From the NCBI GenBank assembly GCA_959600905.1, contig CAUGNO010000001.1, positions 186,001-250,000 of the forward strand: a stretch of DNA of 64,000 nucleotides, in the 5' to 3' direction. This document shows positions 43,824 to 52,149 of this stretch, piece by piece; position 1 is the stretch's first letter; the number at the start of each line of letters is the position of its first letter. Under the pieces are notes generated by a model, which did no database searches, was not told the DNA's origin, and saw nothing but the letters and a program-made list of their open reading frames with translations. The position numbers and the translations under genes were made by a program. The stretch is from UMGS1975 sp959600905. Its GTDB lineage: Bacteria; Bacillota; Clostridia; Christensenellales; QAND01.

Positions 43824-44400
43824 TTTGCTCCTTTTCTTGTAATTGTTTGAACCATGCCAACACCTCTTGGGTTGCCGGATGCTGAGGAATGTTTCTCTGC
43901 GCCAAGTAAATCATCGTGTGCCGTGCGCATTGATACAGCGCCTCCGGCAGGCGATTCAAACTCAGCCTGCGCAGCTCATCGGCCTCTGGAAATTTCCTAT
44001 GCGGCTCAATGGAATCTGCCAAATAAATGATCTGGGCCAGCGTTCCCATGCCCACTCTGCCTGTCGTATGGTATGCAATCGCTTCCAAAATATCCGGATC
44101 GTGTATGGCAAACTCCTCCTCCGCCATTTTTGCTGCAACAGGGCCATGCAGCAGATCCGGATGCGCTCGTTCAAAATCACCGATTTCCAAGCCATACGCC
44201 TGTGCCTTTGCCAAAAGCTGATCAGAGGGCAGCTGTTTGGCATAATCATGCAAAAGAGCCGCTGTACATGCTTTTTCCTCGTCTACGCCATACAACCGGG
44301 CCAGCTGCAAAGCCGTCATTTCCACCCCTAGCGTATGCTGCATTCGATGATAAGACAGCCTCTGCGATACAATTTTCCGGATCGTAGCGTTATTGGGCAT
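43792..44400 (-). CDS. yqeK: HD-domain protein YqeK (probable Ap4A hydrolase)
   Basis: A 202-residue HD-superfamily phosphohydrolase. Metal ligands are in HTLGVEMTALQLA, the LLHDYAKQL motif, HPDLLHGPVAA and EAIAYHTTGR...IIYLADSIEP. YqeK-family proteins hydrolyse diadenosine tetraphosphate symmetrically. The ATG at 44400 has AGG six bases upstream; one four codons earlier also lies within nadD. It overlaps nadD by 11 bases. Confidence 0.93.
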   Translation of the reverse strand: MPNNATIRKIVSQRLSYHRMQHTLGVEMTALQLARLYGVDEEKACTAALLHDYAKQLPSDQLLAKAQAYGLEIGDFERAHPDLLHGPVAAKMAEEEFAIHDPDILEAIAYHTTGRVGMGTLAQIIYLADSIEPHRKFPEADELRRLSLNRLPEALYQCARHTMIYLAQRNIPQHPATQEVLAWFKQLQEKEQNDDGTSEKDC

Positions 44401-45013
44401 GGTACACCTCATTTTCCAGCAAATACCGCTCTACCGACTTAGGGACATATTGCGAAATCGGCTGGCCGCATAACAGACGCCGGCGGATCTCTGTAGAGGA
44501 TACATGCGGAATCTTACAAGTGCTGATATGAATCTTAGCCCCATAGGTTTGTTCCATGTACCGTTTCGCTTCCATAGTTTTCTCCATATTCATGCCATCC
44601 CGGAAAAAGGCGATAAAATCGCACAGCGTACACACCTTTGCAATCTCCCGCCAATTCGGCAGGTCACACAATGTATCCGCGCCAATGATAAAGGAATAGA
44701 GCGCCGGCCTTCTGGCATGCAGTTGATATAGAGTATCCACGGTATAGGTTGTTCCCCTTCGATTGATTTCCATCGGGGATACGCAAAGCCCCGGCTCCGT
44801 TTCCACCGCATACCGAAGCATTGCCAAGCGGTGCTCCGCGCTTGCAATTTGCTCTCCCTCCTTATGCGGCGGCTGGCCTGTGGGAATCAACACGACACGC
44901 TCCAAATCATACTCTGCCAGAGCCATGCGCGCCATCATGATATGCGCATTGTGGACAGGGTTGAACGTGCCGCCCAAAATACCAATATGTGCTTTTTCAA
45001 GGCAGATCCGCAC
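44390..45013 (-). CDS. nadD: Nicotinate-nucleotide adenylyltransferase
   Basis: A 207-residue nucleotidyltransferase of NAD synthesis, with the (H/T)xGH-type motif in ILGGTFNPVHNAHIMMA, the PPHKEG loop, and SSTEIRRRL near the C-terminus. The GTG used here has no ribosome site. A perfect AGGAGG lies 39 bases further upstream, five bases before an in-frame ATC that would add 11 residues. The true start is therefore uncertain. Confidence 0.93.
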   Translation of the reverse strand: MRICLEKAHIGILGGTFNPVHNAHIMMARMALAEYDLERVVLIPTGQPPHKEGEQIASAEHRLAMLRYAVETEPGLCVSPMEINRRGTTYTVDTLYQLHARRPALYSFIIGADTLCDLPNWREIAKVCTLCDFIAFFRDGMNMEKTMEAKRYMEQTYGAKIHISTCKIPHVSSTEIRRRLLCGQPISQYVPKSVERYLLENEVYHAQ

Positions 45014-45066
45014 TGAAGAAGCAAAGGTGAATTGCGTTTCCGTGATACTCTCCTCCTATTGGCTTT

Positions 45067-45096
45067 ATTATAAACGACAATCAACAGCAAATGCAA
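45067..45096 (-). promoter_or_regulatory. Promoter of nadD-yqeK-rsfS
   Basis: TTGCAT, 18 bases, perfect TATAAT on the minus strand, 10 bases ahead of AGGAGG. It gives this half of the cluster its own promoter. Confidence 0.7.
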
Positions 45097-45167
45097 AATA
45101 ATCGCATAAAAATGTCTAAGTTTTCCATTTATGGCAATACTATCCGTAACAAGGGAGGTATATGGAT

Positions 45168-46070
45168 ATGGAAAATAGACAGCTACGCCAGTATTATCGG
45201 CAAACACTCTACGGAAACCGCAGCATTTTGGCTAGGTCGATTGATTTTATCGCTTTACGCCTTGTTATCTTTGCCGTGCTTTATGTATTTACTCTGATGC
45301 AGACGGCGCATGTATTGCTATCTGCCATTTTGGCCGCCGTAGGTATGTTGATGGCCACATGCGCCATTGCACTATGGAAAAGCATTCGGCTGGATAAATA
45401 CATTGAGCAAAAGCGCATGGAGCTTTCGCGGGAATACCTCTTTGAGAAGATCGTGCTGCTGCCAAGAAGGCGGTTTTTATTGCTCATCAAACAGCTGGTG
45501 CGCCATATGGGGTACCGGGTGGTCTGTGAACATCCCCTCGGGCTATTGTGCGAGGCCAATGAAAACTCCGCCTTTATTCTTGCTTTGCAGAATCATCCGG
45601 AAAACAAAGTCAGCGTTCAGCAGCTTTTAGATAGTTACCGGGAGATCCAACAGCTGGGGGTAGATGAATGTCTGATCATCGCGACTGCCCCATTGGCAGA
45701 TTCTGCGCATGCCTTTCTGCATGAGCTACAAGGGCTGCAATGCCAAGTACTCAACCGGCAAAAGATCCTAGATCTGGCACAGCGCCAGGGGCTGCTGCCC
45801 GATGCCAAAGAGGTAGAGCGGGCACTTTTGGAAAAGCTGGAAGAAAAGCGCGTAAGCCTGAAAAAATTAAAACGCGAAGCGCTGCATGCTTCGCGTGTCA
45901 AGGCCTATGTTTCCTGCGGCGCCATTCTGTTTGCCGCCTCCTTTATCACAGGACAGCGGCTATACTATCCGTTGATGGGGGCATTGTGCTTTTTTCTGGC
46001 CTTTGTGGCATACTATACCGACCACAAATCCATTACAGCCAAGCCGCCAAAAAAGGCGCACGCAAGGTGA
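45168..46070 (+). CDS. Membrane protein with degenerate restriction-endonuclease-like domain
   Basis: A 300-residue protein with two N-terminal membrane helices (about 28-72), a central domain (about 100-225) and two C-terminal helices (about 245-285). The central part (LLIKQLVRHMGYRVVC..., LLIATAPLADSAHAFLHEL) follows the strand/helix order of Mrr-type nuclease domains, but the usual D...ExK residues are not evident. The ATG with GGAGG nine bases upstream is used. It faces its neighbours yhbY and nadD. Function unknown. Confidence 0.65.
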   Translation: MENRQLRQYYRQTLYGNRSILARSIDFIALRLVIFAVLYVFTLMQTAHVLLSAILAAVGMLMATCAIALWKSIRLDKYIEQKRMELSREYLFEKIVLLPRRRFLLLIKQLVRHMGYRVVCEHPLGLLCEANENSAFILALQNHPENKVSVQQLLDSYREIQQLGVDECLIIATAPLADSAHAFLHELQGLQCQVLNRQKILDLAQRQGLLPDAKEVERALLEKLEEKRVSLKKLKREALHASRVKAYVSCGAILFAASFITGQRLYYPLMGALCFFLAFVAYYTDHKSITAKPPKKAHAR

Positions 46071-46073
46071 ATT

Positions 46074-46370
46074 TTATGCCTTTGGAAGCTGTATTTTCGG
46101 CTCTTTGTGGTTGGGACGGTATAAGGCAAATTTCCGTCCGATGGCCTGTACCGGCTCTGCACGCACGACCTCACAAAGCTGCCTAAGCGCTTCCTTGGCA
46201 GACAGCGGGCAGTTTTCCTGCACACTGCCCTTTATCAATTCACGCGCCTCTAGCGCATCTGAAACCTGCTCTATCAGGTTATCCGTAATACCGGCCTTGC
46301 CCACATATACAATGGGCTCGGTTTGGTTGGCCATAGAGCGCAAATACGCTCTTTGCTTGCTTGTAATCAT
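46074..46370 (-). CDS. yhbY: RNA-binding CRM-domain protein YhbY
   Basis: A 98-residue CRM-domain protein with LTSKQRAYLRSMA-like opening, the loop VYVGKAGITDNLI (G-K-x-G motif) and ELIKGSVQENC. YhbY binds pre-50S particles. It lies 10 bases downstream of obg. It ends three bases from the stop of the opposing membrane protein gene, with no obvious terminator between. Confidence 0.92.
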   Translation of the reverse strand: MITSKQRAYLRSMANQTEPIVYVGKAGITDNLIEQVSDALEARELIKGSVQENCPLSAKEALRQLCEVVRAEPVQAIGRKFALYRPNHKEPKIQLPKA

Positions 46371-46380
46371 GATTCTACCC

Positions 46381-47649
46381 CTATTCTACAAACTCAAATT
46401 CATAGCCCGCCATCAAAACGGTATCCCCATCGCGGGCGCCTTTTTCCCGCAGGGCTGCAACAATGCCCTGCTTTTCCAATTGTTCTCCAAAATACCGGAT
46501 GGAATCGCGGTCGTTGGGATACATACGACGGATAATCTCCTCCGCCAAATCTCCCTGCACTTCATAATAATCCTCCGATAGCTTTTCCACCGTGAAGGTT
46601 TTTTGCTGCCAAAGCATACTTTCATCAAAGGTTTCGGGCTCCAGTACAATAGGCGGCAAGGCATCCACCAGATCCGCCACGCAGCGCAGCATTTCCTTTA
46701 ATCCCTGGTGCGCGGCGGCAGACACTGCAAATACCTTAACACCCTTAGGCTCCAGCGCCGTCTTAAGCCGCCGGATATTCTCTTCTGCCATCGGCAGGTC
46801 TGCCTTGTTGGCCGCTACGACCATGGGGCGCTTTGCCAGCTCTTCATTGTATTCGGATAATTCCTGCATGATGGTATGGTAATCTTCCAGTACGTCGCGT
46901 CCTTCCAACGCCGAGGCATCAATGACATGGATCAGCACCCTTGTACGCTCGATATGTCGTAAAAATTCATGACCTAAGCCCTGACCGCTGCTGGCTCCCT
47001 CGATCAGGCCCGGTATATCCGCCATGGTATAGGATCGGCCATCCACTTGCAAAACGCCTAAGTTTGGAGAAAGCGTCGTAAAATGATAATCTGCAATTTT
47101 GGGATTGGCGCGGGTAACAGCCGCCAGCGTCGTGCTTTTCCCGACGTTCGGAAAGCCTACCAGCCCTATATCGGCCACCGATTTCAATTCCAGCCGCACC
47201 CAGCGACCCTGTGTACGCTCTCCCGGCTGAGCAAACCTTGGCGCTTTTCGCGTTGCTGTAGCAAACCTGGCATTACCGCGGCCACCGCGACCTCCCCTAA
47301 GCACCCGCTTTGGCTGGTCAGCCTCGGATAGATTTGCCATGACCAGCTCCGTATCCTCATCGTATACCACAGTGCCCAGCGGCACCTTGATGGTCAAAGC
47401 TTCTGCATTTCTCCCGGTGCAGTTGTTGCCCTTTCCCGGCGTACCGTTTTGCGCTTTGAAATGCCGCTTATAGGTAAAATCCAGCAGCGTTCTCATACCC
47501 GGGTCCGCTACAAAAAACACATCGCCGCCGCGTCCGCCATCACCGCCGTCCGGGCCGCCGCCCGGCACATATTTTTCCCTGTGAAATGCTACGCATCCAT
47601 CGCCGCCATCGCCGGCCTTTATAAAAATTCTTGCTTTATCGATAAACAC
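46381..47649 (-). CDS. obg: GTPase Obg/CgtA
   Basis: A 422-residue essential GTPase for 50S assembly. It shows the glycine-rich Obg fold (KAGDGGDGCVAFHREKYVPG, GGPDGGDGGRGG), the G domain (GFPNVGKSTTLAAVT, DIPGLIEGAS, NKAD) and the Gram-positive C-terminal OCT domain (from about 350). It starts with GTG. No rplU-rpmA precede it, unlike many Firmicutes. Confidence 0.96.
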   Translation of the reverse strand: MFIDKARIFIKAGDGGDGCVAFHREKYVPGGGPDGGDGGRGGDVFFVADPGMRTLLDFTYKRHFKAQNGTPGKGNNCTGRNAEALTIKVPLGTVVYDEDTELVMANLSEADQPKRVLRGGRGGRGNARFATATRKAPRFAQPGERTQGRWVRLELKSVADIGLVGFPNVGKSTTLAAVTRANPKIADYHFTTLSPNLGVLQVDGRSYTMADIPGLIEGASSGQGLGHEFLRHIERTRVLIHVIDASALEGRDVLEDYHTIMQELSEYNEELAKRPMVVAANKADLPMAEENIRRLKTALEPKGVKVFAVSAAAHQGLKEMLRCVADLVDALPPIVLEPETFDESMLWQQKTFTVEKLSEDYYEVQGDLAEEIIRRMYPNDRDSIRYFGEQLEKQGIVAALREKGARDGDTVLMAGYEFEFVE

Positions 47650-47672
47650 GATCCATCCTCTCTTTCCTGATG

Positions 47673-47702
47673 ATTATATCAGCAGCCGCTGTTCTTTTGC
47701 AA
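47673..47702 (-). promoter_or_regulatory. Promoter of obg-yhbY
   Basis: TTGCAA, 18 bases, TATAAT on the minus strand. Confidence 0.6.
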
Positions 47703-47734
47703 TCATCCATTGCTTATTGTCTCCTCAATCAAAG

Positions 47735-47762
47735 AAAAACCCGCCGAATCGGCGGGTTTTTT
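47735..47762 (-). terminator. Terminator of gdhA
   Basis: Stem aaaacccgccg/cggcgggttt with tetraloop and T run between gdhA and obg. Confidence 0.88.
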
Positions 47763-47783
47763 GCAAGAATCTCATGCTATGAA

Positions 47784-49118
47784 TCACACGATGCCCTGTG
47801 CCAGCATCGCATCCGCAACTTTGATAAAGCCAGCAATGTTGGCGCCAACCACAAGATTGTCCTCAAAGCCAAATTCTTTGGCTGCGTTGGAAGCATTCTG
47901 ATAGATGTTTTTCATGATGTTCTTCAGTTCCTCATCCACGCGTTCAAACGTCCATGCCAAACGAGAAGCGTTTTGCGCCATTTCCAGACCAGATACCGCT
48001 ACACCGCCTGCGTTGGATGCCTTGCCCGGGGCAAACAGGATCTTGTTATCAATGAATACATTGGTCGCTTCCAATGTGCTGGGCATATTGGCTCCTTCTG
48101 CCACGGCAAAGCAGCCATTTTTCACCAAGGTCTTTGCGGCTTCCTCATCCAGCTCATTCTGCGTGGCGCACGGCAGCGCGATGTCGCAGGGAATGTTCCA
48201 GATATTCTTGCAGCCTTCATGGAACTGCGCCGTTTTCACGCGATCTGCGTAAACATGGATGCGCTGACGTTCTTTTTCCTTAAGCTGACGCATCAGCTCA
48301 ACATCGATCCCGTTTGCATCGTATACATAGCCGGTGGAATCGCTCATCGCCAATACCGTAGCGCCAAGGCTGACAGCCTTCTGCGCTGCATACAACGCCA
48401 CATTGCCGCTGCCGGAAACCAATACTTTGGCGCCATCGAAGCTTTTACCCTTGGCGCGAATCATATTATCCGCAAAATACACCAAGCCATAGCCTGTCGC
48501 TTCGGTACGAGCCAGACTACCGCCATAAGGAATGCCTTTGCCCGTTAGCACGGAGGTAAACTCATTGGTAATGCGTTTGTACTGCCCATACATATACCCG
48601 ATCTCGCGTCCGCCTACGCCAATATCGCCCGCCGGTACGTCGGTATCTGCACCGATATGGCGGTACAGTTCTGTCATAAAGGATTGGCAGAAACGCATGA
48701 TCTCGGCATCGGATTTCCCTTTGGGATCAAAATCGCTGCCTCCCTTGCCGCCGCCCATGGCCAAGCCAGTCAGGCTGTTTTTAAAGATTTGTTCAAAGCC
48801 CAAAAACTTGATGACGGAAAGATTTACGCTGGGGTGGAACCTCAGGCCGCCTTTGTAGGGCCCAATGGCGCTGTTGTATTCGACCCTAAAGCCACGGTTT
48901 ACCTGCGGCTTGCCTTCATCATCCATCCAAGGCACGCGGAACATAATTTGCCGTTCCGGCTCCACCAAACGCTCCAGGATCTTTGCCTCTACCAGGTCCT
49001 TACGTTTTTCAAACACAGGCTCCAACGAAGTAAACACTTCTTTGACTGCCTGCAAAAACTCCGGTTCGTTGCCATTTCTTTGTTTTACGACTTCGTATAC
49101 ATCTTGCACGTAGGACAT
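47784..49118 (-). CDS. gdhA: NADP-specific glutamate dehydrogenase
   Basis: A 444-residue hexameric GDH that assimilates ammonium into 2-oxoglutarate. Motifs: GPYKGGLRFHPSVNLSVIKF, the catalytic lysine region GLAMGGGKGGSDFDPKGKS, DVPAGDIGVGGREIGYMYG, and the Rossmann VSGSGNVALYAAQKA with the S following typical of NADP enzymes. AAGGGG lies upstream of the ATG. Single-gene transcript with its own promoter and terminator. Confidence 0.96.
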   Translation of the reverse strand: MSYVQDVYEVVKQRNGNEPEFLQAVKEVFTSLEPVFEKRKDLVEAKILERLVEPERQIMFRVPWMDDEGKPQVNRGFRVEYNSAIGPYKGGLRFHPSVNLSVIKFLGFEQIFKNSLTGLAMGGGKGGSDFDPKGKSDAEIMRFCQSFMTELYRHIGADTDVPAGDIGVGGREIGYMYGQYKRITNEFTSVLTGKGIPYGGSLARTEATGYGLVYFADNMIRAKGKSFDGAKVLVSGSGNVALYAAQKAVSLGATVLAMSDSTGYVYDANGIDVELMRQLKEKERQRIHVYADRVKTAQFHEGCKNIWNIPCDIALPCATQNELDEEAAKTLVKNGCFAVAEGANMPSTLEATNVFIDNKILFAPGKASNAGGVAVSGLEMAQNASRLAWTFERVDEELKNIMKNIYQNASNAAKEFGFEDNLVVGANIAGFIKVADAMLAQGIV

Positions 49119-49174
49119 TGTTCTACCCCTTCCGAGTTCAGTTTTTTTGTGTTCGTTAAAAAACTTTCTTTTTT

Positions 49175-49203
49175 TTTATACTACAATCATGATAAAAGCG
49201 CAA
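49175..49203 (-). promoter_or_regulatory. Promoter of gdhA
   Basis: TTGCGC, 17 bases, TATAAA on the minus strand, in an A/T-rich 108-base gap. Confidence 0.6.
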
Positions 49204-49226
49204 GATTATATGCCCTTATATTTTAT

Positions 49227-49907
49227 TTATTTTTGTTTTGTATCCATTTTTTTTATCTGTTTATGTGCAAATTCGCAAAATATTTCGCACGGACAACCTT
49301 GGCATTTTGGGTTTCTGGCGCTGCATACCCGGCGGCCATGCCAGATCAGCCAATGATGCGCAATGCTCCACTGCTCCTGCGGGATATGCTCCATCAGCTG
49401 CTCCTCGGTTTTTTTCACATCCTTTGCATGCACCAGCCCCAGTCGGTTTGCCACGCGAAACACATGCGTATCCACAGCAATGGCATCCTGGCCGAAGGCA
49501 TTGGAGACCACCACGTTGGCCGTTTTTCTACCAACACCGGGCAAAGTCTGCAGCTCATCCCGGTCCTCTGGTACTTTCCCGTCGTATTTGTCCGCCAAGA
49601 TGCGGCAGGTTGCTATGATATTTTTGGATTTTGTTGCATAAAATCCGCAGCTTTTGATATAGGGTGCCAGTTCTTCAGGCGTCAGCCTGGCCATGGATTT
49701 TGCATCCGGATAATCATGAAACAGCGCAGGCGTTACCTTGTTCACCTGCTTGTCCGTACATTGCGCGGAAAGAATGGTGGCGATCAGCAATTCAAACGGA
49801 TTGGTAAAATCCAAGCCCGGCTTTGCATCTGGATACGCCACCTTCAATGCTTGCAGTATGTTTGTATATCGCTCCTGCTCTTTGGCAGACACTCTTTTTT
49901 TCGCCAT
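49227..49907 (-). CDS. nth: Endonuclease III
   Basis: A 226-residue base-excision glycosylase/lyase for oxidised pyrimidines. The helix-hairpin-helix LQTLPGVGRKTANVVVSNAF has the catalytic lysine, and VDTHVFRVANRL supplies the catalytic Asp. The iron-sulphur cluster is C-x6-C-x2-C-x5-C near residues 192-208. AGGAGG lies in front of the ATG. It sits 58 bases after a hypothetical gene on the same strand. Confidence 0.96.
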   Translation of the reverse strand: MAKKRVSAKEQERYTNILQALKVAYPDAKPGLDFTNPFELLIATILSAQCTDKQVNKVTPALFHDYPDAKSMARLTPEELAPYIKSCGFYATKSKNIIATCRILADKYDGKVPEDRDELQTLPGVGRKTANVVVSNAFGQDAIAVDTHVFRVANRLGLVHAKDVKKTEEQLMEHIPQEQWSIAHHWLIWHGRRVCSARNPKCQGCPCEIFCEFAHKQIKKMDTKQK

Positions 49908-49965
49908 TTTTTCAGCCTCCTGTTTTCATTATACAGGGGCTTTTCGCCATTTTTCAACGATTTCG

Positions 49966-50262
49966 CTAACTATTTTTTAAGGACCTGACCAAGGTTTCCA
50001 TTTGGGCCCGCTGTTCCGGCGTTAGCATAGGGCCAACGCTTTGCATAAAGCTTTCCAGCCCGGCCGGATCAAACTGCCCTGCCTGCTTTTGCGCCCTGAC
50101 CCGCTCAAACAGTTCTTTTTGCAAATCATCCTTATCACGACCCTGATTTTGTTCTACGGCACGTCGGATGAAATCCTCCTGCCTAGGATCGATCTCCGGC
50201 TTTTTGGCAAAGGGTTTTGTGCCCCCCATGCCGCTTTTTCTGCTTCTTAAATCTTTGGCCAT
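49966..50262 (-). CDS. Hypothetical basic helical protein
   Basis: A 98-residue, charged protein: a basic Ser/Gly/Lys N-terminus (DLRSRKSGMGGTKPF), a helical middle (EDFIRRAVEQNQGRDKDDLQ) and a C-terminal LTPEQRAQMETLVRSLKN that resembles the start of helix bundles in stage III-type clostridial proteins. AGGAGG precedes the ATG. I do not recognise a family. It is divergent from the Met/Gln-rich gene at 50371, which may be functionally related. Confidence 0.7.
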   Translation of the reverse strand: MAKDLRSRKSGMGGTKPFAKKPEIDPRQEDFIRRAVEQNQGRDKDDLQKELFERVRAQKQAGQFDPAGLESFMQSVGPMLTPEQRAQMETLVRSLKNS

Positions 50263-50370
50263 AGATGGTCCCTCCTTTTCTTACTGCTATGCTATGCAGA
50301 CATACGCACGATGTTTCCCCCGGCACACTTTTCTCTTCTTCTGCATATCGTATGACAAGGAGGTGTTTGT

Positions 50371-50841
50371 ATGTCTACATTGCGTGCCCGGCATCTTCCT
50401 CAGCAGATTCCGGAAGCGTCACCGCGGCCGAAATCTACAGAGCCGCAAAATGAGCCGGATCGCCAGCAGGAAAGAATCGTTTCCGACAATATCCAAAGTC
50501 AGCCGCAGGATCCGATGTCCTCCATGCTGCCACAGCTTTTGCAGGCCATGCCCAATGGGGAAGCAATGTCTAAAACACTGCAGCAGGTAACCCAAATGCA
50601 GTCGCTGATTTCTCAAATGCAGACGGGCAACAGCGGCAGCCTTGCGGGCCTATTGTCGATGCTGATGAGCCAGGCAGGCGGCGCTATGGGAGAAGGAGAC
50701 CCACAAATGATGCAAATGCTCCCCTTGATGATGCAGCTTATGCAACAGCGGCCGGCGAGCCCGGCAGAGGGAACGGAAACGCCACCCCCATCCTCGCTGA
50801 CTCAGCTGAGCTCTCTATTATCATTGCTACAAGCAAAATAA
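50371..50841 (+). CDS. Met/Gln-rich hypothetical protein
   Basis: A 156-residue protein with a Pro/Gln/Glu-rich polar first third. A Met-, Gln- and Leu-rich stretch follows (QMMQMLPLMMQLMQQRP near 112-128), then a Ser/Leu tail. AAGGAGGTG lies before the ATG and a strong terminator follows, so it is expressed. No known domain. The amphipathic Met-rich helices suggest protein-protein packing. It is divergent from the gene at 49966. Confidence 0.7.
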   Translation: MSTLRARHLPQQIPEASPRPKSTEPQNEPDRQQERIVSDNIQSQPQDPMSSMLPQLLQAMPNGEAMSKTLQQVTQMQSLISQMQTGNSGSLAGLLSMLMSQAGGAMGEGDPQMMQMLPLMMQLMQQRPASPAEGTETPPPSSLTQLSSLLSLLQAK

Positions 50842-50852
50842 CAGCTTATATA

Positions 50853-50879
50853 AAAAGCGGAGCTAAAGCTCCGCTTTTA
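50853..50879. terminator. Bidirectional terminator
   Basis: Stem aaaagcggagct/agctccgctttt between convergent genes. Confidence 0.88.
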
Positions 50880-52043
50880 TGATTGTGTCAGTATTTCTAT
50901 GGCCTTTTGCAGCTGCGTATCGGTTTCATCCGTTAGCAGACTGGGATCATTTTGTATCTCTTCCGGCAGGAAGACTTCTATATCCGGCATCACCCCTACT
51001 TCGTGGATGGCATTGCCATTGGGAGAATAATATGATGCAGTGGTCAGCTTTAGATATCCGCCCCAGCTCAAATTGAAGTGCGATTGTATGATACCCTTTC
51101 CATATGTTTTCTCTCCTATAATGGCAGCCCGCTGGTTCTCCTTGAGCGCCACAGTCAATATTTCCGAAGCGGATGCGGAGTTTTGATTGACAAGCACAGC
51201 CATTGGAAAGTCCATCGACTTGCTGTCGCTGGTATATTGTTTTTCGTTGCCATTTTTATCGCGTACGGAAATAATGGTTGCTTTAGGCAGCAGCTCGTCG
51301 GCGATTTCCACCGCATAATCCACAAATCCACCGGGATTGTCCCGAAGATCCAGGATCATGGCCTGCATGCCTTGTTCCTGAAGCTGCGCTACTGCCTGCT
51401 GATATTCCTCCAGCGCGGACCCGCTAAATTCGTCGATCTTGATATAACCGATGTTGTTGGCCAGCATACGGCTGGTGACATAGGTAATATGAACCTCTTC
51501 ACGCTGTACCGTAAAACTCATCTCCTGGCCGTTTCTCTCGATGGTGATTTCAACAGAGGTGCCCGCTTCTCCACGAATTTTCCCCGTTACCTCTGAAAGG
51601 TCTTTTGAGGACATCGTGTTGATCTTTTGTCCGTCCACCGCCACAAATATATCACCCTTTTGCAGCCCCGCTTTCTGCGCCGGAGCATTGTTATACACCT
51701 GAGCGATGACCGCCTGCCAATCGCTGTTAAAGGTGGTCAGTACCCCAATGCCGACATAAGCGCCTTCCAGGCTTTCATTATAGCTCTGCTTTTCTTCTAC
51801 ATTCATATAAGCGCTATAAGGATCGCCCAGTGCAAGCACGGCACCGTGCAGAACGCCCTCTTCGATCTGCTCTTGAGAAACATCCTGATAATAATTGTTT
51901 TGGATCAAATTTGTAATCTCCGCCAGCTTTTTATCCTGTCCGCTGCCGCTGCGCCCAATCCAAAATCCTGCGCCACAAGCCAGCAGCGCAGACAGGCACC
52001 AGGCCACTACCAGCAGCGCGCCATGGTTTTTTCTTGGTTCCAT
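50877..52043 (-). CDS. S41-family C-terminal processing protease
   Basis: A 388-residue CtpA/CtpB-like serine protease. A signal anchor spans about 9-28. A PDZ domain covers about 95-180 (VYNNAPAQKAGLQKGDIFVAVDG). The catalytic domain has LDLRDNPGGFV, the nucleophile Ser291 (NSASASEI) and Lys316 (TYGKG), exactly 25 residues apart as in the family. It acts outside the membrane. A second S41 gene lies at 58601. In sporulation, CtpB cleaves SpoIVFA, so either paralogue could take that role. Confidence 0.93.
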   Translation of the reverse strand: MEPRKNHGALLVVAWCLSALLACGAGFWIGRSGSGQDKKLAEITNLIQNNYYQDVSQEQIEEGVLHGAVLALGDPYSAYMNVEEKQSYNESLEGAYVGIGVLTTFNSDWQAVIAQVYNNAPAQKAGLQKGDIFVAVDGQKINTMSSKDLSEVTGKIRGEAGTSVEITIERNGQEMSFTVQREEVHITYVTSRMLANNIGYIKIDEFSGSALEEYQQAVAQLQEQGMQAMILDLRDNPGGFVDYAVEIADELLPKATIISVRDKNGNEKQYTSDSKSMDFPMAVLVNQNSASASEILTVALKENQRAAIIGEKTYGKGIIQSHFNLSWGGYLKLTTASYYSPNGNAIHEVGVMPDIEVFLPEEIQNDPSLLTDETDTQLQKAIEILTQS

Positions 52044-52075
52044 ATTGTGTGCACCTTCTTTACCTCAATGCATGT

Positions 52076-52105
52076 ATCATATCATGTTTGCCGATTTGCA
52101 TACAA
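52076..52105 (-). promoter_or_regulatory. Promoter of the S41 protease gene
   Basis: TTGTAT, 18 bases, TATGAT on the minus strand. Confidence 0.5.
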
Positions 52106-52112
52106 GCGTAAC

Positions 52113-52142
52113 AAAAAAAAGGCGGGGCTCTGCCCGCCTTTT
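52113..52142 (-). terminator. Terminator before the S41 protease gene
   Basis: Stem aaaaggcggg/cccgcctttt ends the SH3/peptidoglycan-binding gene. Confidence 0.85.
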
Positions 52143-52149
52143 GTCAAAA

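Noticed and set aside
48657..49988. Open frame of 443 codons on the + strand across the 5' part of gdhA and nth
   Set aside because: Runs antisense to two certain genes and through their promoter region; low-complexity, histidine- and phenylalanine-rich translation typical of a shadow frame.
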